From the NCBI GenBank assembly GCA_963819175.1, contig CAWFVJ010000024.1, positions 372,001 through 436,000 on the forward strand: a DNA stretch of 64,000 nucleotides, read 5' to 3'. Of the stretch, positions 52,354-61,276 are shown one piece after another. The notes under the pieces were generated by a model. That model did no database searches. It saw only the letters and a list, made by a program, of their open reading frames with translations, and was not told where the DNA came from. The stretch's first letter is position 1. Each line of letters begins with the position of its first letter. Origin of the DNA: CAWBRT01 sp963819175 (GTDB lineage: Bacteria; Acidobacteriota; Terriglobia; Terriglobales; Acidobacteriaceae). The position numbers were made by a program, and so were the translations under genes.

Positions 52354-53430
52354 ATGGGCGAGCCCTTGAGTCCGGCGACTGAAGCTCTGCGCTTCCCAGT
52401 TCCGGTTCCCCCGGAACCGGGGAAGGCCGTGGAGATAGTACCGGGCGTGCACTGGCTGGTGACCTCGCTTCCTTTCCGGCTGCGGGCCATCAATCTCTGG
52501 CTGCTGCGCGACGGCGATGGCTGGACCATGATCGATTGCGGCTTCCCGCTGCCCGAGGTGCGGGAACAGATCGAAGCCGCCTGGTCAGCCACGCTCGGCG
52601 GACTGCCCATTACCCGCCTGTTTGTGACCCACCATCATCCCGACCACGTAGGCAATAGCCGCTGGCTATGCGAACGCTGGGGAATCCGTCCCACCATGAC
52701 GGGCGGCGAGCGCGAAAAAGCATTGAAGCTCATGGGGAGCCAGTGGGCGCAGGAATCGGCCCGCCGCATCGCATTTTGGCGTCGACACGGATTGTCGGAA
52801 GCGGCGGCGACCAACATCAATGAGCATTGGGGCCGCCATAGACATCATTTTCGGCCGGTGCCGGAGGAGTGGAATCCGGTTGAGGATGGAACTTGGTTGT
52901 CTATCGGCGGTGCCCGCTGGCAGGTGATGGTCGTCCAGGGACACGCCCACGCGCAGGCATTGCTGCACTCGCCGGAGCGCAATCTGCTGATCTCCGGAGA
53001 CCAGGTGCTGCCCAAAATTACGCCGAACGTCAGCGTCTTTGGCGACCGGCCAAACTCGGAGCCGCTGGGTCTGTTCCTGGCCAGCAACCGGCGCCTGGCG
53101 CAGAGCTGCGGAGACGTGCTGGTGCTGCCATCGCATAACCGCCCGTTCATGGGGCTGCACGCTCGCATACGGGAGATAGAAGCTCATCACCAGGAAAGAC
53201 TGGCAAAGATCGAGGCCGAGCTGGACAGTAGCCCCATGACGGCCGCGGCCCTGCTGCCGGAGCTATTTGGAGACGGCCTCAACGGTCACGAAATCGGCTT
53301 TGCGATTGGCGAAGTGATCGCCCACCTGCACCATCTCGTCGCTGAGGGACGCGCCGCAACCATCGAGCGCAACGGAACCGTCTTGTTCGCGCGCATCGGT
53401 CCGCGCAAGGACACCCGGCTATACCCCTAG
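52354..53430 (+). CDS. MBL-fold metallo-hydrolase with winged-helix tail
   Basis: 358 aa. The MBL metal motif THHHPDHVGN is near residue 92 (H-x-H-x-D-H), later ligand blocks are VVQGHAHAQALLHS and LISGDQVLPKITP, and LPSHNRPF ends the core. A C-terminal helix-rich segment (about 270-345) resembles the winged-helix tail of LACTB2/ETHB-like hydrolases. It starts immediately after the CcmD-like stop (TGAATG). Thioesters or other esters are the usual substrates; this one is unknown. The link to cytochrome maturation is positional only. Confidence 0.85.
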   Translation: MGEPLSPATEALRFPVPVPPEPGKAVEIVPGVHWLVTSLPFRLRAINLWLLRDGDGWTMIDCGFPLPEVREQIEAAWSATLGGLPITRLFVTHHHPDHVGNSRWLCERWGIRPTMTGGEREKALKLMGSQWAQESARRIAFWRRHGLSEAAATNINEHWGRHRHHFRPVPEEWNPVEDGTWLSIGGARWQVMVVQGHAHAQALLHSPERNLLISGDQVLPKITPNVSVFGDRPNSEPLGLFLASNRRLAQSCGDVLVLPSHNRPFMGLHARIREIEAHHQERLAKIEAELDSSPMTAAALLPELFGDGLNGHEIGFAIGEVIAHLHHLVAEGRAATIERNGTVLFARIGPRKDTRLYP

Positions 53431-53438
53431 AGATGAAC

Positions 53439-53565
53439 GTCATTCCGAGCGAGCGACGCTTGGCGACGCGAGTCGAGGAATCTTGTGTGTTGCTTGCCGC
53501 GGGAAGACAGCCAAACGCAAGATCCCTCCACTCCGTGCCCGCGCGGCACTCCGGTCGGGATGACG
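53439..53565. repeat. GTCATTCCGAGCG-type dispersed inverted repeat, copy D
   Basis: gtcattccgagcgagcgacg ... gaggaatcttg on the left; caagatccctccactccgtg ... cggtcgggatgac on the right. More diverged than copies A-C. Confidence 0.7.
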
Positions 53566-53643
53566 CCTCATTGATTCCTTAAATCCCGCGCCGTGTTATC
53601 GGGCGCCTGGGGTAATATTTCTTCCCCACAGGCAACAAATTGC

Positions 53644-53678
53644 TTGACGCATGCAACTATATAGACTAGGATGTTGCA
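53644..53678 (+). promoter_or_regulatory. Promoter and operator-like inverted repeat of the ars operon
   Basis: TTGACG (53644-53649), 17 bases, TAGGAT (53667-53672): a good sigma-70 pair. TGCAAC (53652-53657) and GTTGCA (53673-53678) form a perfect inverted repeat across the spacer and -10, a logical site for the MarR-type repressor encoded next. The in-frame ATG 53680 lies only 7 bases after the -10, so transcription may start at or next to the start codon (leaderless). Confidence 0.55.
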
Positions 53679-53679
53679 C

Positions 53680-54177
53680 ATGAGCGCAAAGTCGATTGCG
53701 GTTCAGCATTGGTGGGATGAACTTGAGCGGTTGGCCCGCGTTCTTGGCCAGGTTGGTCCCGATGAGGTCTGCTGCGACGGGTTGAGCCGGCGCCAGTGTG
53801 CCATTCTCCGCACTCTGGTTGCACAGGAAGGCGCCCGGCTATCCGATCTCGCCGCCAGCTCCGGCATCACTCCCAGCGCCATGACTCGCGTGCTGGAGAG
53901 GCTGGAGGCTCGCGGCCTGGTGGAACGTGTCCGCGGAGCACAGTCCGATGGCCGCGCCGCGATGGTGCGGATCACCACCGAGGGGCGCCTCACCCGCAAA
54001 CAACTCGATGGCTTGATGCGGCAGCGCACCGATCAAATCATCGCGTCCATTCCGGAGAAGAAACGAACCGGAGTTCTCAAGGCGCTCGCCATTCTGAATG
54101 ATGCAATCGAATCCGCCGGGTGCTGCGCTTTGAACGCCCCGGTCGCAAAGCTGGTGAGAATCGAGGAAAACGAATGA
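53680..54177 (+). CDS. MarR-type transcriptional regulator of the arsenic operon
   Basis: 165 aa from ATG 53680 (another ATG lies at 53671, inside the predicted -10). Winged-helix core: LRTLVAQEGARLSDLAASSG, ITPSAMTRVLERLEARGLVE, RVRGAQSDGRAAMVRITTEG (wing), and a C-terminal helix pair. Cysteines are notable: DEVCCDGLSRRQC near residue 35 and AGCCALN near the C-terminus, which could bind arsenite. The stop overlaps the arsM start (ATGA). MarR-type control of an ars operon is not the standard (ArsR) arrangement. Confidence 0.8.
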   Translation: MSAKSIAVQHWWDELERLARVLGQVGPDEVCCDGLSRRQCAILRTLVAQEGARLSDLAASSGITPSAMTRVLERLEARGLVERVRGAQSDGRAAMVRITTEGRLTRKQLDGLMRQRTDQIIASIPEKKRTGVLKALAILNDAIESAGCCALNAPVAKLVRIEENE

Positions 54178-54980
54178 AGAACGAATCCATCACTACCGCC
54201 GTCGAAGAACACTATGCGGCTGTCGCTCGCGGGGAAGCCGCCAGTTGCAGCGCTCCGCTCGATCATGTCGCCCGTTCGATCGGATATTCCGATGAAGAAC
54301 TTGCGCTTGCCGGCGATGCCAATCTCGGTCTCGGATGCGGCAATCCTCTGGCCCTCACTGAAATCGTTCCCGGCATGACGGTGCTCGACCTGGGTTCCGG
54401 CGCGGGCTTCGATGCCTTCCTCGCCTGGAATCGCGTCGGCGCCACGGGGCGCGTTATCGGCGTGGACATGACCGACGACATGCTTGCCCTGGCCCGGCAG
54501 AACGCTGAAAAGCGCGGCGCAGCCAACGTCGAATTCCGCAAGGGATTTATCGAAAGCCTGCCGGTCGAGAGTGCCTCGGTCGATTACGTCATCAGCAATT
54601 GCGTCATCAATCTTTCGCCGGATAAGCCGGCGGTCTTTCGCGAAATCGCTCGCGTGCTGAAACCCGGGGGTCGGTTTGCGGTGAGCGACATTGTGCTTCT
54701 CCGTCCGCTGCCGGAAGAGCTTGCGCGCAGCATCAGCGCCTACGTGGGCTGCATTGCCGGAGCCAGTCTGCTCAACGACTATCTCACCACCGCGCTCGAC
54801 GCCGGTCTGCGCGATTTGGCCATCCCGCGTATCGCAATCGGCGCGGACCTGATGGCAATTCTCTCGCCGGAGAATGCAACGAGCGGCAAGCTCCTGCTGC
54901 TCGCCGAAGGGCACAAGCAGCGGCAAGAGCACCTGCTGCGGCGCAACCATCTCCGTCGCGTCTCTCAAGAACCCCAATGA
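54174..54980 (+). CDS. arsM: Arsenite S-adenosylmethionine methyltransferase ArsM
   Basis: 268 aa, cytoplasmic. SAM-binding core VLDLGSGAGFDAFLAWNRVG near residue 64, GVDMTDDMLALARQNA, and the ArsM-type NCVINLSPDKPAVFREIARV. Cysteines thought to bind As(III) are present: GEAASCSAPL, LGLGCGNP, VISNCVINL, with a further VGCIAGA. It methylates arsenite to less toxic or volatile species. It overlaps the MarR-type gene. The C-terminus is basic and ends SQEPQ. Confidence 0.92.
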   Translation: MKNESITTAVEEHYAAVARGEAASCSAPLDHVARSIGYSDEELALAGDANLGLGCGNPLALTEIVPGMTVLDLGSGAGFDAFLAWNRVGATGRVIGVDMTDDMLALARQNAEKRGAANVEFRKGFIESLPVESASVDYVISNCVINLSPDKPAVFREIARVLKPGGRFAVSDIVLLRPLPEELARSISAYVGCIAGASLLNDYLTTALDAGLRDLAIPRIAIGADLMAILSPENATSGKLLLLAEGHKQRQEHLLRRNHLRRVSQEPQ

Positions 54981-55048
54981 CCTGGTGCACGAGGCTGCGC
55001 GGTCATTGGCCTCAATCAAGTTGCACGGCTGGAAGTGAGGGCGCGCAA

Positions 55049-56131
55049 GTGAGTGAACCAACGGCTCGTAAGTTGGGATGTATCGATCGCTACCTGACTG
55101 CATGGATCTTCGGAGCGATGAGCCTCGGAGTGATTTCCGGATGGCTCGCGCCCGGCATTGTTCCGTTCCTGAACCGGTTCAGTGTGGGGACGACGTCGAT
55201 CCCGATTGCGGCCGGGTTGATCCTGATGATGTATCCACCGTTCACCAAGGTGCGCTACGAGGAACTGCACGAGGTGTTCCGTAATAAGCGCGTCCTTGGG
55301 CTGTCGCTTCTGCAGAATTGGGTCATTGGACCGATCCTGATGTTCGTTCTGGCCGTCGTGTTCCTGCACGGTTACCCGGAATACATGGCCGGACTCATCA
55401 TGATCGGTCTTGCCCGCTGCATTGCGATGGTCATTGTCTGGAACGAGCTGGCAAAGGGCGACACGGAATACGCTGCCGGCCTGGTCGCCTTCAACTCTCT
55501 CTTCCAGGTGTTCTTCTACTCGTTCTATGCCTGGGTGTTTATCACGGTGCTTCCGGCCCGCATAGGGTTGCGCGGCGTGGTCGTCAATGTCTCGATCGCC
55601 GATATCGCAAAGAGTGTCTTCATTTATTTGGGCATTCCATTTCTTGCCGGCTTTTTGACCCGGACGGTGCTGGTTCGGGCGAAAGGGCGTGCATGGTATG
55701 ACCGCAGCTTTGTTCCGCGGGTCAGTCCGCTGACGCTGATTGCCTTGTTGTTCACGATTGTGGTGATGTTTTCACTGAAGGGCGAATACATCGTGCGTCT
55801 GCCTCTCGATGTTGTCCGCATCGCGATTCCGCTGCTGATCTACTTCGTCGTCATGTTCCTGGTGTCGTTTTACATGGGGAAGAAGCTCGGCGCCGACTAC
55901 TCCAAGACCACCACGCTTTCATTTACCGCTGCCTCGAACAATTTCGAGTTGGCCATCGCGGTCGCGGTTTCGGTGTTCGGAATCAATTCCGGAGCGGCAT
56001 TTGCCGCGGTCATCGGCCCCCTGGTCGAGGTGCCAGTCATGATCGCGCTGGTGAATGTTGCCCTGCGCTTCCAACGATATTTCCCAGCTTTGCAGGCGCA
56101 ACGAGGCGAGCCCGCGTGCCGCGTGCAATAG
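55049..56131 (+). CDS. acr3: Arsenite efflux permease ACR3
   Basis: 360 aa from GTG 55049, with GAGG upstream. About ten membrane helices. ACR3 motifs: LGVISGWLAPGIVPFLNRF, LMMYPPFTKVRYEELHEVFR, the essential-Cys region GLARCIAMVIVWNELAKGD, and AASNNFELAIAVAVSVFGIN. It exports arsenite across the inner membrane. 68 bases follow arsM. An upstream in-frame extension to 54977 lacks homology. Confidence 0.93.
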   Translation: MSEPTARKLGCIDRYLTAWIFGAMSLGVISGWLAPGIVPFLNRFSVGTTSIPIAAGLILMMYPPFTKVRYEELHEVFRNKRVLGLSLLQNWVIGPILMFVLAVVFLHGYPEYMAGLIMIGLARCIAMVIVWNELAKGDTEYAAGLVAFNSLFQVFFYSFYAWVFITVLPARIGLRGVVVNVSIADIAKSVFIYLGIPFLAGFLTRTVLVRAKGRAWYDRSFVPRVSPLTLIALLFTIVVMFSLKGEYIVRLPLDVVRIAIPLLIYFVVMFLVSFYMGKKLGADYSKTTTLSFTAASNNFELAIAVAVSVFGINSGAAFAAVIGPLVEVPVMIALVNVALRFQRYFPALQAQRGEPACRVQ

Positions 56132-56148
56132 CCTGAAAGAGAGGATGC

Positions 56149-56577
56149 ATGAAAGCAAAAGTATTGTTTCTTTGTACGGGGAACTCCTGCCGCAGCCAGA
56201 TGGCGGAAGGCTTTCTTCGCGCCTTTGGTGACGACAGCTTCGAAGTGCACAGCGCGGGAACGAAAGCTTCGGAGCTGAACCCGATGGCCGTCGAGGTTAT
56301 GCGTGAGGCCGGCATCGACATTTCGCGACAGCGTTCGAAGAATGTCACCGAGTACTTGGGAACTCACTTTGCTTACGTCATCACCGTTTGCGACAAAGCG
56401 AATGAGTCGTGTCCAATTTTCCCCGGGCCGTGCCTGCGGATGCACTGGCCGTTTCAGGACCCCGCGCTGGCAACCGGGTCCGAGCAAGATCGCCTGGAGA
56501 TCTTCCGAAGCGTGCGGGATCAGATTGAGGCCCGCGTGCGCGAGTTCGCTGCCAAAGCCGATTCGATGAAGGCATAG
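56149..56577 (+). CDS. arsC: Arsenate reductase ArsC, thioredoxin-coupled (LMW-PTP type)
   Basis: 142 aa. Low-molecular-weight phosphatase fold with P-loop CTGNSCRSQ at residues 9-17 (catalytic Cys 9), and the two redox cysteines in VITVCDKANESCPIFPG (C-x6-C, residues about 81 and 88). SQMAEGFLRA is typical. It reduces arsenate to arsenite for export by ACR3. It is the last gene of the operon and is followed by a terminator. Confidence 0.94.
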   Translation: MKAKVLFLCTGNSCRSQMAEGFLRAFGDDSFEVHSAGTKASELNPMAVEVMREAGIDISRQRSKNVTEYLGTHFAYVITVCDKANESCPIFPGPCLRMHWPFQDPALATGSEQDRLEIFRSVRDQIEARVREFAAKADSMKA

Positions 56578-56598
56578 CGGGCAGCTGTGGACGCAAAA

Positions 56599-56629
56599 AA
56601 GCGAGGCCGGCGGATTGCCAACCTCGCTT
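56599..56629. terminator. Bidirectional rho-independent terminator
   Basis: AAGCGAGG, 15-base GC-rich loop region, CCTCGCTT; T-rich on both sides (aaaaaa before on the forward strand, tttc after). Serves the arsC operon and the convergent repeat-protein gene. Confidence 0.8.
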
Positions 56630-56651
56630 CTTTCATTCCCCGAGGCCTTTG

Positions 56652-59600
56652 TTACGACACGTTCAGAGAAACAGTAATTGTTTTTGCCGAACCTGTTCCA
56701 GTCTGTGGTGTCGCCGTAAGCGTTACTTGCTGCGAACTGCTTGAACTGCCGCCACCGCCACCACATGCCACCATTCCCAAAGCCAGGCACGCGGCCAATC
56801 CCAGCAATAACAGCCAACGTCTACGGCGTCCGGCAAAAACCAGACCAATTGCGCCGAATGGGAGCAGTGTCGCCAACAGGCGTCCCGGTTTCATCAGGCT
56901 GCCGACGGTGATTGCGTTTCCGGCGGCAATATTGACCGTTACGGTGGCCGTGGCTGGGGTAGTCCCGCTAACGGTCACAGTGGCCGTGGGACCTGTCGTT
57001 CCGCCAGTCGTACCCGAAGTGGTCGTCGAAATCGAGCAGATGGTCGTCGGCGTACAAGCCAGTTGTACGGTTCCGGTAAATCCGCCAGATGGGGTCAGTG
57101 TAACCGTGAAGGTCGCCGGCGTACCCTTAGTGACCGCCAAGGATCGTTGTCGATGGAGTCAGACTGAAGTCGGTCGTCGAGGTTGCGCCGCCGCCTCCGG
57201 TGGAAGCTAGCGCCGTGCCCGTGCCGGTAAGTGACACAACCTGCGGCGAGTTGGTGCCATTATCGGTAATCGTCAAACTGCCGGTTCGTATGGCGGCGAC
57301 CGTGGGAGTAAAGGTGACCGAAATCGTGCAACTCGAATTCGCCGCCAGCACTGACCCGCAAGTGTACGTCGCCTGAAAGTCCCCGGTAATCTGGATGCTG
57401 TTGATCGTAAGCGCCGTCGTTCCCGAGTTTGCCATCTCGACGGTCTGCGCCGCGCTCACGGTGTTGAGTGTTTGCGGGGAAAAGTTCAGCGTTTCCGGTG
57501 ATACTGCCACATTCGGTATGGTCCTCCCCAAAATCACGGCAGCAAAGGCATCGCCATTGTTGCCGTAGACCGTCTGGGCGGCGGCAGGCGCCGCGACCGG
57601 ATAGACCGGGAAGTCCGCCGAGTTCGTCACCCCGGCCACATACATATCGTTGTCGGAAGTGGCGTTCTCATGTACGGCAATGGCCGTGCCGCCATCTGAA
57701 TCGGTTGAGATTGTGCCGCCGAGATAGGTCGAAAAAGCCAGGGCCGACCCTCCGGGAATGAACTTGGTAACGAACGCATTCTGCTCCGCCGAAAGCGCAG
57801 ACATCTGTACGCCATTGACGCTGGCTAGGTTGGTCAGGGGGTTGGCCATCGGAAAGTTCTGCGACTTCGTCAGGCCGGTAATATAGGCTGCGCCATTCAC
57901 GTCTACCGCAACGCCCCAGCCCTCGTCATTGCCGGACCCTCCCAAATAGCTAGCGTAGTCGAAGGCAGTGCCATCGACGTTGACCTTCACGATGAACGCG
58001 TCTTCCCCCCCGCCGTTTGTCCCTTGGTAGGCGTTAGCCGTGGTGTACAAGTTGCCCGTCGACGTTCCCACCACGTAGGCAAGGTTCCCCGGATCGACCG
58101 CGACAGCATTAGCCGTATCATTGGTAACGGTGGCCCCACTCTCGAGCACAGTTGAGAATACCTGCGCGCCGGTTTTGCTGACTTTGAGGACCCAAGGCCC
58201 GGTGCCCAAAAGCCAGCTCCATTGGCCGCACAATGGACAGCCAATGAATAACGAAGTTGTTCCTCCCGCAACGAAAACGTCGTTGTTTGAGTCGATTGCA
58301 GCGGCACGCGCCGTGGTGCTTGCGAGGGCAAGTGTCGCTGGAGTCCCCGTGTTCTGCCACGTGACGGTACCATCCCCGGTACTTACGCCAATTCCACCGG
58401 CCCAAGTCGGCTGCGTGCCTATGCCGCCGCTAGTGCCGGGAGATATGCACTTCTCAGCGTAGGGCGTAGTTATGCCACTGACAGGATTGTAATAAAAGAC
58501 GCTAATTACGTCGCCGTACAAGTAGGGATGATTCGCTATCCAATAGCCCGGATTGCCGATGGAATTACCGGGTACGTTCGGGGGTTGTCCGCCCCAGTAT
58601 TCCGAAAAGTAGCAAGTTCCGCCGGCTGGCGGAGTACCCGAATTGGCGTACCGTGCGCCGGGGGTACATATATCTAATGCATTATCCAACTTAGTGATGA
58701 ACCCGACGCAAGGTTCGATCTTGTCCTGAAAGCCGCTGTATGCAGGGAAATCGGACGAACAGGTTCGGCCCACAGCGATCACGTTCTTCTGGCTGTCCAC
58801 TGCAACTCCAAGACCAATGTCAATTCCGGAGCCGCCCAGGTAAGCAGAACGCAGCAGCGTTCCATCAGGATTCAAGATCGCGATAAAAGCATCGCTATCG
58901 GCGCCAAAGTAGTGATTCCCAGTGACGGTCCCGGGCATAGCACTATCAAAACTGGTGTTGCCAACGATGTAGGCCGCGCGCGTGGAATCCAGTGCGATCG
59001 CGTTGCCTTGTGCACTCCCGCTACCAGTTGAAGAGGTGCCACCAATCAGCGTGGTGTAGAGGATCGCGGTCCCGGCCGCGTTCACTTTTGTGACGTATGC
59101 ATCGCAGCTCGCGCTGAAGAGGGAACCACTGGGATTCGGGAAATCGCTCGAACAGGTCTGCCCCGTGATGTAGGCGTTGCCGGCTGTGTCCACCGCAATC
59201 CCATTCGCGGTGTCGCCCTGAGAGCCGCCCAGATAGGTGGAGTAGGACAGAGTCGGATCGATCACCAGTTCCAGGTTCTTGTCGTAATCGCCGATTTGTA
59301 GCTGGGCTTTTCCCGGACCGGCCAGGGCGTATTCCACGCTGACCGCTTTGGCGCTGCCTGCCACTTTCTGATAGGCATACGGCTTGGCAAAGCGGACGGG
59401 CTGGCCGTTGACTTCGGCCACAAGCTCGCCGTCGGCATTGATGTAGAGCTTGTCCATCCCGGAGAGTGTCAGCGCGATGGCACGGGGGTCCGCCATGGGC
59501 GCGACCACGAAATCGAATTCCAGGCGGCGGTTGTCGCCGTAATAGACCACGTCCACGCCGGGGTACACGTCCTTCGTGCGCAGTTTGGCAAAATTCCGCA

Positions 59601-59976
59601 CGCCCAGCCGCCAATTGCTCTGGTCCTGACCAATGTAGTAGTTGGTAATTCCCGGCAGAGGCTCGATCGCCTCGATCCGCGCCGCGGCATTCGAGCCATC
59701 GAAGGAGAAGCGGAGGGTCTGCGTCGAGCCGGATTTGGCGTCGGTGATCGCAATCGCCAGACTCGCCAGCCCCAACCAGCACCGCATATGCCGCCACTGC
59801 GAGCTAAGAAGTGTCCTTGCTCGGCTGCCGGTTCGAAGCGCAACGGCAGATTGGCGTAGGTCCGCGCGGCATCGCGACTGGCAACGGCTTGTGCCAGAGC
59901 CACCCTCGGCGGATAGCGATAATGGGATTACCGCAGTGACAAAAGCCAGCAAAGCGACACTGATCTTGAGCTTCAT
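56652..59976 (-). CDS. SBBP-repeat (beta-propeller) surface protein, frameshifted
   Basis: From ATG 59976 (GAGG upstream) with signal peptide MKLKISVALLAFVTAVIPLSL. The main frame has repeated STYLGGSQGDTANGIAVDTA / GNAYITGQT units (SBBP/NHL-type beta-propeller), then an Ig-like choice-of-anchor domain (NVAVSPETLNFSPQTLNTVS). One extra G at 57137-57138 shifts the frame; the rest continues in the other frame with TPATFTVTLTPSGGFTGTVQ, a membrane helix near ATLLPFGAIGLVFAG and a Gly/Ser tail. Near 59760-59900 three further single-base insertions seem to move the frame out and back (SRDAARTYANLPLRFE lies in another frame). Joined length about 1100 aa. Role unknown; likely cell-surface. Confidence 0.78.
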
Positions 59977-60503
59977 ATCGAATACCTCGATTGCATGCAA
60001 CTGCCCCCATCCGTTTTGCTTGCTCTACATCAGCAATAAACAGAGGTGGCAGCTCGCAGCATAGCAACAACTCTGGAGCGCCGGGAAGTTACGTTGGTGG
60101 TACCACTGATGACGCTATAGGTACCTGCACGCACAGGCAGAGCGCGTGTTTGGAACGAGTCCGGCAGAGTTTGCCGCGGCAGGAATTGGCCGCCCTGATC
60201 TAGGAAAGATCCTGGAAAGATCAGGGAAATCCCGAGAGAATCTTAGGCGATAAGCCTGAGAATTTACGCCTTTCCGATTCAAAGCGCATTGCAAAGTGAA
60301 GAGCTACATAGCACTCCGGTCATGTTGTCAATGTTGGTTCGCTGCGGAAGAGGCGCGTGGTCTACGGCAGTTTCAATGTAGGTGTATCCAGGGGCCAGTG
60401 TCTTTAGGGTCATGTTGAGCGAGCCGGGGTCCCCGGCGACGGCCGCTTTTGCCGTTGCTGAGATGGGGGAAGCGAAGGACTATCGTGCCGGCACGAAACT
60501 GGC
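59977..60503. other. Intergenic region
   Basis: About 530 bases upstream of the SBBP gene. It holds small direct repeats (gatcctggaaagatcaggg) and a weak hairpin (ggcgataagcctgagaatttacgcc at 60246), but no supported gene. Confidence 0.45.
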
Positions 60504-60999
60504 CTAAGTCCGATGTCTGCGATCCGGGACGAATGCCCGGACGCGATTCATCTGAATGACCTTCCATCTTTTATCTTCGAGGCGCTCGCCGACGGCAGGG
60601 AAGAGCTCTTGCAGGATTCGGCCAATCCGATCCACGCCCTCCAGAACGACTTTTCTATTCTCCCTCGGAGTCAGGCAGGTACTCGCTATACATGATCGTT
60701 TGCAGAGCGTTGCGGACATGATGATTCAACTGCGCAATCTTCCTGAGATCATCCAGCAATTTCCGGTGCCGTTCGCGGGCGGCGAGCAGGACCAAAAGAG
60801 GAGCGAATGCCGCCGCGAAACCCACAACCGCGGCATCGGTAATCGCTTGCATACGCGGCGAAACCTCAGTTTGCATTAAAGCCGTGTGAATTCCGAATTC
60901 CAGCAACCCGGCAGAGAGGCCAAACAGAACCACTACGAACGCAATTCGTATGGGCGAACCGGCAAGCGTTTGTATGGATTTCTCAAATTGGTGGCGCAC
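60504..60999 (-). CDS. Small membrane protein with histidine-kinase-like H-box, frameshifted
   Basis: First frame from a possible GTG 60999: VRHQFEKSIQTLAGSPIRIA, two membrane helices (AFVVVLFGLSAGLLEFGIHT, AITDAAVVGFAAAFAPLLVL), then AARERHRKLLDDLRKIAQLNHHVRNALQTIMYSEYLPDSE. One extra G in the run at 60662-60664 separates this from ENRKVVLEGVDRIGRILQEL in the other frame. LNHHVRNALQ resembles the dimerisation/phosphoacceptor helix of sensor kinases, but no ATPase domain follows. The start is uncertain. Such short membrane proteins recur in acidobacteria-like genomes, as far as I recall; function unknown. Confidence 0.5.
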
Positions 61000-61276
61000 C
61001 GGCGGACGGCTCCTCGACAACCTCTGATCCAAATGAGATGCCGCCGCCAGCCCGCCAGAAGCCGCGAGCGGACGAATTTTACCAATAGCTGCTACTCTGC
61101 CGGCTCCGGGACGCGCCGCCAGTCTCCGGGTTGAGGCGCGGGCCGCGGGCCGAAACCTCTTGGCGTCCGAAGCCATGCTGGAGTATCGTGAAACCCAAAC
61201 AGAGTTCCTTTCACGCACATGCTTCGGGCGCGCGACGCTCTGCGGCGCGGTGCTGTGTAGTATTTCGCAAGCTGTT

